From positions 660 through 64,659 of the forward strand of contig NZ_AOII01000046.1 in NCBI RefSeq assembly GCF_000337615.1: a stretch of DNA of 64,000 nt, given 5' to 3'. The stretch comes from Natrinema pallidum DSM 3751. GTDB taxonomy: Archaea; Halobacteriota; Halobacteria; Halobacteriales; Natrialbaceae. The notes under the pieces were generated by a model that worked only from the letters and a program-made list of their open reading frames with translations, did not search any database and was not told the DNA's origin. This document shows, in pieces, positions 34,983-44,873 of the stretch; positions within the stretch are counted from its first letter, which is position 1; each line of letters begins with the position of its first letter. The position numbers and the translations under genes were made by a program.

Positions 34983-35621
34983 ATGAGCGACAGCGTTACC
35001 GACCTGATCGACCGACTCCACGACGAAGCCGAGCAGGACCGTCCGACCGAGGACACGCCGGACGTCGGGATCGTCATGGGAAGCGACTCCGATCTCGAGA
35101 CGATGCTGACCGGCGGGACGCGCCGCGGCGCGTACGATGCCTTCGTGGATGAACTCGGCTTCGCCGAGCAGACCGAGTACGAGTCCCCGCCTGCGGCCCG
35201 GTTCACGTTCGAGACGTATGTCACGTCGGCACACCGGACGCCGGACTTAATGACGGCTTACGCCGAGACCGCCGAGGAGCGCGGGCTCGAGGTGATCATC
35301 GCGGGTGCGGGCGGCAAGTCGGCGGACCTGCCGAACATGACCGCCTCGATCGCGTACCCGCTGCCGGTGATCGGCGTCCCGGTCCAGGAGAAGTCGGTCG
35401 ACAGCGTTATCGGGATGCCGACGGGCGCGCCGCTGGTCGCGGTCGACGCGGGCAAATCGTTCAACGCGGCGCTGTCGGCCGCACAGATTCTCGCCCGGCA
35501 GCACGAGGCCGTTCACGATCGGCTGGTAGCCTATCACGAGAGCCTGCGCGAGGGCGTGGGAGCGGTCTCGCGAGAACTCCACGACGGGGGCACACCGGCG
35601 TTCGGGGATCGGGATCGCTAA
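34983..35621 (+). CDS. purE: N5-CAIR mutase / AIR carboxylase
   Basis: 212 residues. GIVMGSDSDLETM (phosphate loop), TSAHRTPDLMTAYAE (active-site histidine) and IAGAGGKSADLPNMTASIAYPLPVIGVPV (octamer core) are the PurE signatures. An N-terminal extension of about 27 residues and an insertion between GSDSD and the SAHR motif make it longer than the bacterial 160-170 residues. Together with purK it converts AIR to CAIR, so the pair forms one step of purine synthesis. Confidence 0.95.
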   Translation: MSDSVTDLIDRLHDEAEQDRPTEDTPDVGIVMGSDSDLETMLTGGTRRGAYDAFVDELGFAEQTEYESPPAARFTFETYVTSAHRTPDLMTAYAETAEERGLEVIIAGAGGKSADLPNMTASIAYPLPVIGVPVQEKSVDSVIGMPTGAPLVAVDAGKSFNAALSAAQILARQHEAVHDRLVAYHESLREGVGAVSRELHDGGTPAFGDRDR

Positions 35622-35913
35622 TTCGGTGCGGTCACGAGCCGCCGGCGGTCGACGGTCGAGAGCCGGCCGGGGCAGTCGTTTCGATCCGCCCGTGAAAAAC
35701 GAATTACCGCCTCGAGGGCGTTTCGCGGCCGGTTTCGGGCTCGAATAATAGCGTATTACTGCTCCGTTCATGGCCCGGACGGCGACGGCTAGTATACGGT
35801 GATTATTCACGAGGGTCTCCGTTCGCTGAAGTCGCGTCTCGGCCCGTGTTTCCCCGAAAAACAAAGAATCAACCCTTATGTGCGTGCGGTTTGAACCCTC
35901 GAACGTTACGGAG
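35622..35913 (+). promoter_or_regulatory. Intergenic region containing the nuo operon promoter
   Basis: 292 bases between purE and nuoA. An AT-rich stretch aaaaacaaagaatcaa at 35859-35874, directly followed by the TATA-like cccttatgtg, is the most likely promoter, 35-45 bases before the nuoA ATG. A second AT-rich patch (aataatagcgtattac, 35744-35759) is further upstream. No gene was found. Confidence 0.5.
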
Positions 35914-36318
35914 ATGAATGATTGGATCGCCATCGGGGCGCTGGCGCTCGTCGGGGTACTGATACCGTTCGGGATGATGGCGGTATCGTATCTCCTGCGG
36001 CCCACCGTGCCCGAAACGAGCAAACGCGCCACTTACGAGAGCGGCGAGATTCCGACCGGCGGAACGCGCATCCGATTTAATATCCAGTATTACATGGTTG
36101 CGCTGCTGTTCGTCGTCTTCGATATCGAGACCGTCCTCCTCTTCCCGTGGGCGGTCGCCTATCAGGATGCGCTCGCGGCGGATATCCCGCTCGTCCGCGC
36201 GCTCGGGCCGATGCTGTTGTTCGTCGCCATCCTGCTCGTCGGTCTCGCGTGGGCGTGGCGTACGGGCGCAGTACAGTGGGCACGGACACCCCGCCAGCTG
36301 GAAACTGACAGACCATGA
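35914..36318 (+). CDS. nuoA: NADH-quinone oxidoreductase-type complex subunit A
   Basis: 134 residues from the ATG at 35914 (MNDWIAIGALALVGVLIPFG). Three membrane helices; the loop YESGEIPTGGTRIRFNIQYYMVALLFVVFDIETV is the conserved NuoA/ND3 signature that shapes the quinone pocket. It opens an eleven-gene operon and overlaps nuoB by four bases. The GTG-type extension from 35878 lacks similarity to NuoA. Confidence 0.95.
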   Translation: MNDWIAIGALALVGVLIPFGMMAVSYLLRPTVPETSKRATYESGEIPTGGTRIRFNIQYYMVALLFVVFDIETVLLFPWAVAYQDALAADIPLVRALGPMLLFVAILLVGLAWAWRTGAVQWARTPRQLETDRP

Positions 36319-37022
36319 GTAGCGAACAACCACGCCAACAGATCTACGACAGCACCGCACCGTCGACCGACACCCGCGACTCGCGTATCGGTGAGGGTGC
36401 CGACGATCGCTTCAACTCGAAGCTTCGGGAGGCCTTCGGCTCGACGCCGTTCATTCTCACGAAGTTCGACAAGTTCATGAACTGGGTACGGGGCAACTCC
36501 ATGTTCATGCTCCAGTTCGGGATCGCGTGTTGCAGTATCGAGATGATGCACACGTACGCGATCAAACACGACCTGGATCGCTTCGGAGCCGGTGTCCCCC
36601 GGGCCTCCCCCCGACAGGCCGACGTGATGATCGTCCCCGGGACGATCGTCTCGAAGTTCGGCCCCCGCATGAAGCGGGTCTACGACCAGATGCCCGAACC
36701 CAAGTTCGTCGTCGGCATGGGCTCGTGTACGATCTCCGGCGGCCCCTTCCAGGAGGGGTACAACGTCGTCAAGGGTGCCGAGGAGATCATCCCCATCGAC
36801 ATCCACGTCCCCGGCTGCCCGCCGCGGCCGGAGGCGCTCGTCTACGGTATCGCCAAACTCCAAGAGCGGATCCGCAACGGCGAATCCACGCCCGTCGTGG
36901 TCAAGCCCTACGAACTCGAGGAGTTCGGCGAGCTGCCGAAAGACGAACTCGTCCAGACGCTCGCCGACGACATCGACGAGGAAGACCTCGTTATGCGCTA
37001 CAACTGGGCTGATTCACCATGA
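36315..37022 (+). CDS. nuoB: Complex I subunit B
   Basis: 235 residues. The N2 iron-sulfur cluster ligands are visible: tandem cysteines in IACCSIEMM, GSCTISGGPF and VPGCPPRPEAL. The N-terminal 55 residues are a hydrophilic haloarchaeal extension. It sits at the junction of peripheral arm and membrane, passing electrons to quinone. It overlaps nuoA and nuoCD by four bases each. Confidence 0.97.
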   Translation: MSSEQPRQQIYDSTAPSTDTRDSRIGEGADDRFNSKLREAFGSTPFILTKFDKFMNWVRGNSMFMLQFGIACCSIEMMHTYAIKHDLDRFGAGVPRASPRQADVMIVPGTIVSKFGPRMKRVYDQMPEPKFVVGMGSCTISGGPFQEGYNVVKGAEEIIPIDIHVPGCPPRPEALVYGIAKLQERIRNGESTPVVVKPYELEEFGELPKDELVQTLADDIDEEDLVMRYNWADSP

Positions 37023-38674
37023 GTACGGGACTCGAGCGAGAGCCATCGGTCGCGGTGACGGAGGACGAACTCGAGGCGCTGGTCGGTGACCGCGCGCTCG
37101 CGCGTGACGATCACCTGAACGCGCCGGGATTCGTCATTCGGCCGGATGCTGTCCAGGACGTGCTGACGGACCTGCGCGATGAGGCCGGCTTCGACCACCT
37201 CGCGAACCTCACCGCACAGCAGTACGCCGACCGCTACGAGTCGATCTATCACCTCCGAAAATACGCGGACCCGACCCAGGAGGTGTCGATCGTCGTCCCG
37301 ACGACGACCGACGACCCGGTCAGCCAGACGGCCGAACCGGTCTTCCGGACCGCCGACTGGCACGAACGGGAGGCCTTCGACCTCGTCGGCATCGACTACG
37401 AGGGCCACCCCGACCCGCGCCGCATCCTCCTGCCCGAGACCTGGCAGGGCCATCCGCTCTCCGAGGGGTACGACCAGGAGAAGCCCCAGCTCGTGACCCT
37501 GACCGAACACGCCAACCCGGTCCAGCCGGACCACCACGACGACGAGTCGGATACGATGTTCCTGAACATCGGTCCCCACCACCCGGCGACCCACGGCGTG
37601 CTCCACATCGAGACGGTGTTAGACGGCGAGACGGTCGTCGATGTCGACCCCGATATCGGCTATCTGCACCGCTGCGAGGAGCAGATGTGCCAGCAGGGGA
37701 CCTACCGACACCAGATCATGCCCTACCCCGACCGCTGGGACTACGTCTCCGCCGGTCTCCTCAACGAGTGGGCGTACGCGCGCACGGCCGAGGATCTCGC
37801 GGACATCGACGTCCCGGAGTACGCGCAGATCATCCGGACGATGGGCGCGGAGTTGTGTCGGATCGCCTCCCACATGCTCGCGCTTGCGACCTTCGCGCTG
37901 GACGTCTACGGCGACTTCACGGCCATCTTCCAGTACGGCATGCGCGACCGCGAGGTCGTCCAGGACATTCTCGAGGATCTCACCGGCCAGCGGCTCATGT
38001 TCAACTACTTCCGGCTGGGCGGGGTCGCCTGGGATCTGCCCGACCCCCGCGAGGAGTTCATCGAGAAGACCCGCGACTTCCTCGACGGCCTCCCCGCGAA
38101 GGTCGACGAGTATCACGACCTGCTGACCGCCAACGAGATCTTCCAGGTTCGGACCCACGACACGGGTATCCTCGAGCCCGAGGTGGCCAAACAGTACGGC
38201 TGTACGGGCCCCGTCGCCCGTGGCTCCGGGATCGACTACGACATCCGACGGGACGACCCCTACGGCTACTACGACAACCTCGAGTGGGACGTCGTGACCG
38301 AGGACGGCTGTGACAACTACAGCCGCGTCCTCGTACGTATGCAGGAAGTCGAGGAGTCGGCGAAGATCATCGAGCAGTGTCTCGACTTGCTCGAGGACTG
38401 GCCGGAGGACGAACGCACCGTCCAGAGCAACGTCCCCCGGACGCTCAAACCGGACGCCGACACGGAGATCTACCGCAGCGTCGAGGGCGCGAAGGGCGAA
38501 CTCGGCATCTACATCCGTTCGGACGGCACCGACAAGCCGGGTCGGTTCAAGATCCGGAGTCCGTGTTTCCACAACCTCTCGGCGCTGCCAGAGATGTCCG
38601 AGGGCGAGTACATCCCGGACCTGATCGCGTCGCTGGGGAGCCTCGATATCGTGCTCGGGGAGGTGGACCGGTAG
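37019..38674 (+). CDS. nuoCD: Complex I fused subunits C and D
   Basis: 551 residues. The N-terminal 30-kDa (NuoC) part includes EREAFDLVGIDYEGHPDPRRILLPE at about residues 120-144. The D part begins at about residue 178 with MFLNIGPHHPATHGVLHIETVLDGE and contains IGYLHRCEEQM and the C-terminal FKIRSPCFHNLSALPEM, all quinone-site elements of the 49-kDa subunit. A fused C-D protein is known in haloarchaea and enterobacteria. Confidence 0.97.
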   Translation: MSTGLEREPSVAVTEDELEALVGDRALARDDHLNAPGFVIRPDAVQDVLTDLRDEAGFDHLANLTAQQYADRYESIYHLRKYADPTQEVSIVVPTTTDDPVSQTAEPVFRTADWHEREAFDLVGIDYEGHPDPRRILLPETWQGHPLSEGYDQEKPQLVTLTEHANPVQPDHHDDESDTMFLNIGPHHPATHGVLHIETVLDGETVVDVDPDIGYLHRCEEQMCQQGTYRHQIMPYPDRWDYVSAGLLNEWAYARTAEDLADIDVPEYAQIIRTMGAELCRIASHMLALATFALDVYGDFTAIFQYGMRDREVVQDILEDLTGQRLMFNYFRLGGVAWDLPDPREEFIEKTRDFLDGLPAKVDEYHDLLTANEIFQVRTHDTGILEPEVAKQYGCTGPVARGSGIDYDIRRDDPYGYYDNLEWDVVTEDGCDNYSRVLVRMQEVEESAKIIEQCLDLLEDWPEDERTVQSNVPRTLKPDADTEIYRSVEGAKGELGIYIRSDGTDKPGRFKIRSPCFHNLSALPEMSEGEYIPDLIASLGSLDIVLGEVDR

Positions 38675-38675
38675 T

Positions 38676-39797
38676 ATGACCGGTGGCCAGATCGCAGGCG
38701 CGGCCACGTTGCCGTCCGTACCGCCGACGGTGCCGCTACAGGATACCGTCTTGCTTCCCGAACGGCTCGGCGAGCTGACCGGCCTCGACGGGTTCGGCCT
38801 CGGCGGCGAACTGCTCGCGACCTTCATCGCGGCCTTCATCGTCGGCAACCTGATGCTCGCGATGACCGGCGTCGCGGGACCGTGGGCCAAACGGAAGATC
38901 ACCGCCGCGTTCACCGACCGGATCGCCGTGAACCGACTCGGACCGGCAGGGCTCTTCATTATCCTCGCCGACTCGGTGCGGCTCCTCTCGAAGGAACTCG
39001 TCGTTCCGGAAAACGCGGATCGGCCGGCGTACGACCTCGCGCCGATCGTCGTCGCGTCGTCGGCGCTGCTCGGGTTCGCCGTCATTCCGATGGGCAGCGG
39101 GATTCACCTCGCCGACCCGGAGGTCGGGCTGGCATACGTCTTCGCGATCTCGGGGATCGCCAGCCTCGGGTTGGTGATGGCCGGCTACGCGTCGTCGAAC
39201 AAGTACTCGCTGCTCGGCGGCCTCCGCGCGGTGGCACAGAACATCGCCTACGAGATCCCGCTGGTCATCACCGGGATGTCGATCGTGATCTTCGCCGGCA
39301 CGCTGCAGATGGGCGAAATCGTCTCGGCACAGGCGAAACCGCTGCTTACGATCGCGGGGATTTCGATTCCCTCGTGGTACGCGCTGGTCAACCCCTTCGC
39401 GTTCGTCCTCTTTCTGGTGGCGAACTTCGCGGAGGTCGGTCGTAACCCGTTCGACACGCCCGAGGCACCGACCGAGATCGTCGCGGGCTATCAGACCGAG
39501 TACTCCTCGGTCTACTTCGTCTTGATCTACCTCGGGGAGTTCCTCCACATCTTCCTCGGCGGGGCGATCATCGCGACGATCTTCCTCGGCGGCCCGGCCG
39601 GGCCCGGACCGGCGGCGCTCGGCATCGTCTGGTTTATCATCAAGATCTGGGCGGTGTTCTTCGCGACGCAGTGGCTGCGTTCGGCGGTTCCCCGCGTCCG
39701 GATCGACCAACTGATCGAGATCGGCTGGAAGGGCCTCCTCGTCCTCTCCTTTGCCAATCTCGTCTTGACCGCGGCAATCGTGGGGCTGATAGCATGA
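38676..39797 (+). CDS. nuoH: Complex I subunit H
   Basis: 373 residues with about eight to nine membrane helices. DRIAVNRLGPAGLFIILADSVRLLSKE is the conserved first matrix loop, and FAEVGRNPFDTPEAPTEIVAGYQTEYSS is the hallmark acidic quinone-channel loop of NuoH/ND1. The start lies one base after the nuoCD stop; the end overlaps nuoI by four bases. Confidence 0.97.
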   Translation: MTGGQIAGAATLPSVPPTVPLQDTVLLPERLGELTGLDGFGLGGELLATFIAAFIVGNLMLAMTGVAGPWAKRKITAAFTDRIAVNRLGPAGLFIILADSVRLLSKELVVPENADRPAYDLAPIVVASSALLGFAVIPMGSGIHLADPEVGLAYVFAISGIASLGLVMAGYASSNKYSLLGGLRAVAQNIAYEIPLVITGMSIVIFAGTLQMGEIVSAQAKPLLTIAGISIPSWYALVNPFAFVLFLVANFAEVGRNPFDTPEAPTEIVAGYQTEYSSVYFVLIYLGEFLHIFLGGAIIATIFLGGPAGPGPAALGIVWFIIKIWAVFFATQWLRSAVPRVRIDQLIEIGWKGLLVLSFANLVLTAAIVGLIA

Positions 39798-40255
39798 TCG
39801 GGATACTCAAATCGATGGCAACGACGATGAAACACGCACTGGACGGCTCCACCTTCACGGTGGAGTATCCGGAGACCGCACCCGACGTCTCGCCGCGATT
39901 CCGCGGCGTCCACAAGTTCAGTCAGGAGCGGTGCATCTGGTGTCGCCAGTGCGAGAACGTCTGTCCGAACGATACGATCCAGATCGTCACGAACGATCAG
40001 CGACAGGGCGAACAGTACAACCTCCACATCGGCCAGTGTATCTACTGCCGGCTCTGCGAGGAGGTCTGTCCCGTCGACGCCATCCTGCTCACGGAGAACT
40101 TCGAGTTCACCGCGGACACGAAACACGACTTCGTCTACAACAAAGAGCAGCTGAAAGCGGTACCGTGGTACAAGGACATCGACCCGCTCGCCTCCCGTGA
40201 ACCCGACCGGGACGCGTGGGTCGGTGAGGGCGACGGAGAGGTCGACTATCAGTAA
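39794..40255 (+). CDS. nuoI: Complex I subunit I (2x[4Fe-4S])
   Basis: 153 residues from the ATG at 39794. Two ferredoxin motifs are present, CIWCRQCENVCP and CIYCRLCEEVCP, that bind clusters N6a and N6b. Length is normal. With NuoE, F and G absent from the operon, this subunit is the likely entry point for electrons, but its donor is not identified. Confidence 0.97.
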   Translation: MIGILKSMATTMKHALDGSTFTVEYPETAPDVSPRFRGVHKFSQERCIWCRQCENVCPNDTIQIVTNDQRQGEQYNLHIGQCIYCRLCEEVCPVDAILLTENFEFTADTKHDFVYNKEQLKAVPWYKDIDPLASREPDRDAWVGEGDGEVDYQ

Positions 40256-40294
40256 CGGGTCCGCCCGTCCCGCAAACGGGCACTACCAACAACC

Positions 40295-40567
40295 ATGAAC
40301 TACGAGCTGATCGCGTTCGCGCTGTTCGCCGTCGTAACGCTGGCCAGCGCGGTGGGTGTCGTGCTCATGCAGGACCCGTGGCATTCGGCGCTCCTGCTGG
40401 GCGTGGCGCTGCTCAGCGTGGCGGTCCACTACGTGATGCTGGCGGCGGAGTTCGTCGCCATGATGCAGGTCCTCGTCTACGTGGGCGGGGTCCTCGTCCT
40501 CATCACGTTCGCCGTCATGCTGACCCAGCGCGACGACACCGACGCAGACGAGGTGGTACAGGCATGA
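40295..40567 (+). CDS. nuoJ1: Complex I subunit J, N-terminal part (NuoJ1)
   Basis: 90 residues with three membrane helices (LIAFALFAVVTLASAVGVVL, WHSALLLGVALLSVAVHYVML, VLVYVGGVLVLITFAVML). AAEFVAMMQVLVYVGGVLVL is the conserved NuoJ/ND6 segment with the pi-bulge glycines. NuoJ is split into two genes in haloarchaea; this is the N-terminal half. It overlaps nuoJ2 by four bases. Confidence 0.92.
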   Translation: MNYELIAFALFAVVTLASAVGVVLMQDPWHSALLLGVALLSVAVHYVMLAAEFVAMMQVLVYVGGVLVLITFAVMLTQRDDTDADEVVQA

Positions 40568-41001
40568 CGACCGGTCCGAAACTCCGACTCGGCAAGACGC
40601 TGGTGCCGGGACTACTCGCTGTCGGACTGTTCGGTGTGATGGCACTGATCACGCTGAACACGGCTTTCGAGCCGATGACGACGGCTGCGGGTGCCGGCTT
40701 CCCCAGCGACGTCTCGATCACGGCCGAACTCGGCTACGCCCTGTTCGGCTTCGACGAACTGCAGACGATCGGCGGCACGGAACCGTTCCTCGCCGCCGTC
40801 TTGCTCGTCGCCGTCGCGCTCGACGCCGCACTCGACGCCTCGCTCGTCCTCGCGAAACGCGAGGAGGGTGGCGAACCCGTGTCCGCGCTCTCGAGCACCG
40901 GCGAGGCCTCGAGCGACGAGGGCCGGGAGCCGGCCGTCGCCGACGGTGGGAACCGCTCCGATGGCAGCTTCCGGACCCAGACGGGAGGTGAGAACCGATG
41001 A
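40564..41001 (+). CDS. nuoJ2: Complex I subunit J, C-terminal part (NuoJ2)
   Basis: 145 residues from the ATG at 40564 (MTTGPKLRLGKTLVPGL). Two membrane helices (LVPGLLAVGLFGVMALITLN and EPFLAAVLLVAVALDAALDASLVLAKRE) flank a loop; GYALFG plus the second helix match the C-terminal end of NuoJ. A 45-residue Ser/Glu/Gly-rich tail is a haloarchaeal addition. It overlaps nuoJ1 and nuoK. Confidence 0.85.
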   Translation: MTTGPKLRLGKTLVPGLLAVGLFGVMALITLNTAFEPMTTAAGAGFPSDVSITAELGYALFGFDELQTIGGTEPFLAAVLLVAVALDAALDASLVLAKREEGGEPVSALSSTGEASSDEGREPAVADGGNRSDGSFRTQTGGENR

Positions 41002-41303
41002 CCGTCGACGTGCAGTACTACGTACTGCTGTCGATGGCAGTGTTCTGTATCGGACTGTTCGGGGTCCTGACGCGTCGCAACGCACTGTTGTTCCTGATGT
41101 CCGTCGAACTCATGCTGAACGCGGCCAATATCAATCTGATCGCGTTCGCGTTCTATCACGGCAACCTCACGGGGCAGTTGTTCGCGCTGTTTACGATGGC
41201 GCTCGCTGCCGCAGAGGTGGCCGTCGGACTGGGAATCATCTTGGTGCTGTACCGAAACTTCCGTGATGTCGATGTCACGGTTCCGACGACGATGAGGTGG
41301 TAA
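40998..41303 (+). CDS. nuoK: Complex I subunit K
   Basis: 101 residues with three membrane helices. Glutamates in FLMSVELMLNAANINLIAF and TMALAAAEVAVGLGIILVLYRNF are the conserved proton-channel residues of NuoK/ND4L. Length is normal. Confidence 0.96.
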   Translation: MTVDVQYYVLLSMAVFCIGLFGVLTRRNALLFLMSVELMLNAANINLIAFAFYHGNLTGQLFALFTMALAAAEVAVGLGIILVLYRNFRDVDVTVPTTMRW

Positions 41304-41304
41304 G

Positions 41305-43353
41305 ATGGCAGCAACAGCAACAGGACCGTTCGGATTCGCACCGGCGATCGCAGTGTTCCCGCTCGTGGCGTTCGTGATCACGCTCGTCTTCGGGAGGCAT
41401 CTGCCGAAGAAGGGAGCGCTCCCGGGCATCCTCGCCACGGCAGGTTCGCTCGTGGTCTCGTTAGTGATGTTCGCGGCGGTCGCGGGCGGCGACGAGCATC
41501 ACACGACGCTGTACGAGTGGACGTCCGGCGCTGCCACCAGCGAAACCATGGTCGAGGGGATCGAATTCACGTTCGGCATCCTGATCGATCCGCTCTCGGC
41601 GCTCATGCTCGTCATCGTTTCGCTGGTCGCCCTGCTCGTTCACGTCTTCAGTCTCGGATACATGAACGCCGAAGGGGAGACCGGGCTTCGACGATACTAC
41701 GCCGAACTCGGCCTCTTTACCTTCAGCATGCTCGCGTTCGTCTTCGCGGACAACCTGCTGATGGCGTTCATGTTCTTCGAGCTCGTCGGCCTCTGTTCAT
41801 ACCTGCTGATCGGGTTCTGGTTCCGCACGGAATCGGCCCCTTCGGCCGCGAAGAAGGCGTTCCTGGTCACCCGCTTCGGTGACTACTTCTTCCTGATCGG
41901 CGTCGTCGCGATCGCGGCGACGTTCGGGACGGTCGGCTTCGCCGGCGAGGAATCGTTCATCACCGCCGCCGAGACGGCGATCGAGGACGGGACGACCCTG
42001 TTCGGCTTCGACGCCGAGACCTGGGTGACGATTACCGGACTGCTCGTGCTGGGCGGCGTCCTCGGCAAGTCCGCACAGTTCCCCTTCCACACCTGGCTGC
42101 CCGACGCCATGGAGGGCCCGACCACCGTCTCCGCGCTCATTCACGCGGCGACGATGGTCGCGGCCGGGGTCTATCTGGTCGCCCGGATGTTCGGTTACTA
42201 CGCGCTTTCGCCGACCGCGCTGGCGATCATCGCCTTCGTCGGCGGCTTCACCGCCCTGTTCGCCGCGACGATGGCCGTCGTCAAAGACGACATCAAACAG
42301 GTGCTGGCGTACTCGACGATCAGCCAGTACGGGTACATGATGCTCGGGCTCGGCGTCGGCGGCTACGTCGCCGGGGTCTTCCACCTGATGAACCACGCCT
42401 TCTTCAAGGCGCTCCTGTTCCTCGGTGCCGGTGCCGTCATCATTCTGATGCACCACGAACAGGACATGTGGGAGATGGGCGGCCTCAAGGACAAAGCGCC
42501 CGTCACCTACTACACCTTCCTCGCCGGCGCGCTCGCGCTCGCGGGAATCGTCCCCTTCTCGGGCTTCTGGTCGAAAGACGAGGTGCTGTTCGACGCCCTC
42601 GCAGTCGGGCTGGAGCAGCCGGTCATCCTCGCGGCCTACGCGATGGGGCTGCTCGCCGTGTTCTTCACCGGGTTCTACACGTTCCGGATGGTCTTCCTGA
42701 CCTTCCACGGCGAACCCCGGTCGGAGGCGGCCGAGGACCCACACTCGGTCGGCTGGGCCGTCAAGGTCCCGTTGCTCGCGCTCGGGACGCTCGCGGCCGT
42801 CGCCGGCTTCGTGAACCTCGCGCCCGTCGCCGAACTGCTCCACGCCGACATCACCTTCCTCGAGTTCTGGCTGGACGGCGAGTACGGTGCCGTTGAAGGG
42901 CTGACCTACCACGCGTACCACGAAACGGTCGCCTTCGAGGAGGGTGTCATCGGGTCCGAGACGACGACGATGCTGCTGAGCGCGGGACTCTCGCTCGGGC
43001 TCGCACTGGCCGGCGCGTTCACGGCCCATACGCTGTACAACGTGCCCGACCCGTCCCGTCACACGACGAAACTCGGCGGTGCGTACCGCGTCCTGAAGAG
43101 CAACTACTACCAGGACGAGTACCAGGTCTGGCTCGCGGAGGGCCTGACGCTGCCGCTGGCTCGAGCGGCCGACCGCTTCGACCAGACGGTCATCGACGGG
43201 GTCGTCAACGGAACCTCGACGATCAGTTTGTTCGGCAGCGATCGATTGAAGCGGATACAGACGGGTATCGTGACTAACTACGCGGCGCTGTTGGTGGGCG
43301 GGTTCATCGGCTTACTGCTCGTCCTCGGCTATCTTGGAGGGTGGTTCGCATGA
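41305..43353 (+). CDS. nuoL: Complex I subunit L (antiporter-like)
   Basis: 682 residues with about sixteen membrane helices. Antiporter signature LVGLCSYLLIGFWFRTESAPSAAKKAFLVTRFGDYFFLIG, then SAQFPFHTWLPDAMEGPTTVSALIHAATMVAAGVYLVAR and the broken helix region with VKDDIKQVLAYSTISQYGYMMLGLG are typical NuoL. The C-terminal part should form the long lateral helix that spans NuoM and NuoN. It pumps ions with the other antiporter subunits. Confidence 0.97.
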   Translation: MAATATGPFGFAPAIAVFPLVAFVITLVFGRHLPKKGALPGILATAGSLVVSLVMFAAVAGGDEHHTTLYEWTSGAATSETMVEGIEFTFGILIDPLSALMLVIVSLVALLVHVFSLGYMNAEGETGLRRYYAELGLFTFSMLAFVFADNLLMAFMFFELVGLCSYLLIGFWFRTESAPSAAKKAFLVTRFGDYFFLIGVVAIAATFGTVGFAGEESFITAAETAIEDGTTLFGFDAETWVTITGLLVLGGVLGKSAQFPFHTWLPDAMEGPTTVSALIHAATMVAAGVYLVARMFGYYALSPTALAIIAFVGGFTALFAATMAVVKDDIKQVLAYSTISQYGYMMLGLGVGGYVAGVFHLMNHAFFKALLFLGAGAVIILMHHEQDMWEMGGLKDKAPVTYYTFLAGALALAGIVPFSGFWSKDEVLFDALAVGLEQPVILAAYAMGLLAVFFTGFYTFRMVFLTFHGEPRSEAAEDPHSVGWAVKVPLLALGTLAAVAGFVNLAPVAELLHADITFLEFWLDGEYGAVEGLTYHAYHETVAFEEGVIGSETTTMLLSAGLSLGLALAGAFTAHTLYNVPDPSRHTTKLGGAYRVLKSNYYQDEYQVWLAEGLTLPLARAADRFDQTVIDGVVNGTSTISLFGSDRLKRIQTGIVTNYAALLVGGFIGLLLVLGYLGGWFA

Positions 43354-44873
43354 TGATAGAAGCGCTTATCGCTGTCGCACTGATCGGCGCGTTGGTGACG
43401 TTCGTCGCGCCGAATCGCATCGCCGGCAAACTCGCGTTCGTCATCAGCCTCGTGCCGGCGGCGCTCAGCCTGTGGCTGTTCGCCGCCTTCGACGGCAGTG
43501 GAAACGCGTTACTCGACGGTGAGTTGGCGTTCGAATCGCAGGCAGCATGGCTCGAGATCGGTGACCACTCGATCTCGTGGTTCGTCGGCCTCGACGGGAT
43601 CAGCCTACCGTTGGTCGTCCTGACGACGATCCTCTGTACGCTCGCGATCGTCAGCTCTTGGACCCCGATCGACGACCGGGAATCCCAGTTCTACGGACTC
43701 ATCCTCTTCATCGAGGCGAACCTGATCGGCGTCTTCTCGGCGCTCGATTTCTTCCTCTGGTTCGTCTTCTGGGAGGCGGTCCTGATCCCGATGTATCTGC
43801 TGATCGGGATCTGGGGCGGTCCGCGCCGGAAGTACGCCGCGATCAAGTTCTTCGTCTACACGAACGTGGCGTCGCTGGTGATGTTCGGGTCGTTCATCGC
43901 GCTCGTCTTCGGGCTCGGGGATTCGGTCACGTCCTTTGCCCTCCCCGAAATCGCGACGGCGATGCGAAACGGGGGGCTCGATGGGCTCTTCGGGCTCGGT
44001 GGACCCGCCCTGGCATCGGTCGTCTTCATCGGGATGTTCCTCGGGTTCGCGGTGAAGGTCCCGATCGTCCCCTTCCATACGTGGCTGCCGGACGCCCACG
44101 TGGAAGCGCCGACGCCGGCCTCCGTGCTGCTGGCGGGCGTCCTGCTGAAGATGGGGACCTACGCCCTGTTGCGGTTCAACTTCACGATGTTCCCCGAGCA
44201 GGTCGAGGCCTACGCGATTCCGATCGCCGCGATCGCCGTCATCAGCGTCATCTACGGCGCGATGCTGGCGCTCGCCCAGACCGACCTCAAACGGATCGTC
44301 GCCTACTCGTCGGTCTCGTCGATGGGCTACGTCATCCTCGGGCTGGTCGCGTACACCACGTTCGGCGTCGGCGGGGCGACCTTCCAGATGGTCTCTCACG
44401 GCCTGATCTCGGGACTGATGTTCATGGCCGTCGGCGTCATCTACAACGCGACGCACACGCGGATGGTCACCGATATGTCGGGGATGGCAGACCGGATGCC
44501 GATCGCGGTCGGAATCCTCATCGCCGGCGCGTTCGGTTACATGGGCCTGCCCCTGATGAGTGGGTTTTACGGCGAGTTCACGATCTTCTTCGGGACCTTC
44601 GGCTCCGAGTTGCTCGACTACTCGCCGCTGTTTACCTCGCTGGCGATGTTCGGTATCGTCATCGTCGCGGGCTACCTGCTCTTTGCGCTCCAGCGGACGG
44701 TGTTCGGGCCGTATCGACTCGAAACTGACTACGAAGTGAGCCGCGCACCCGTCCACGACATCGCGTCGATGGGCGTCCTGCTGGGACTCATCATCCTTCT
44801 CGGTGTGGCTCCCGCACTGATCTTCGACATGATAACCGACGCAATCGAACCGATCATCGGAGGTGGTCTCTGA
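43350..44873 (+). CDS. nuoM: Complex I subunit M (antiporter-like)
   Basis: 507 residues from the ATG at 43350 (MMIEALIAVALIGAL), overlapping nuoL by four bases. FFLWFVFWEAVLIPMYLLIGIWGGPRRKYAAIKFFVYT and KVPIVPFHTWLPDAHVEAPTPASVLLAGVLLKMGTYALLRFN are the NuoM signatures with the proton-path Glu and Lys. The 3' end overlaps nuoN by one base. Confidence 0.97.
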   Translation: MMIEALIAVALIGALVTFVAPNRIAGKLAFVISLVPAALSLWLFAAFDGSGNALLDGELAFESQAAWLEIGDHSISWFVGLDGISLPLVVLTTILCTLAIVSSWTPIDDRESQFYGLILFIEANLIGVFSALDFFLWFVFWEAVLIPMYLLIGIWGGPRRKYAAIKFFVYTNVASLVMFGSFIALVFGLGDSVTSFALPEIATAMRNGGLDGLFGLGGPALASVVFIGMFLGFAVKVPIVPFHTWLPDAHVEAPTPASVLLAGVLLKMGTYALLRFNFTMFPEQVEAYAIPIAAIAVISVIYGAMLALAQTDLKRIVAYSSVSSMGYVILGLVAYTTFGVGGATFQMVSHGLISGLMFMAVGVIYNATHTRMVTDMSGMADRMPIAVGILIAGAFGYMGLPLMSGFYGEFTIFFGTFGSELLDYSPLFTSLAMFGIVIVAGYLLFALQRTVFGPYRLETDYEVSRAPVHDIASMGVLLGLIILLGVAPALIFDMITDAIEPIIGGGL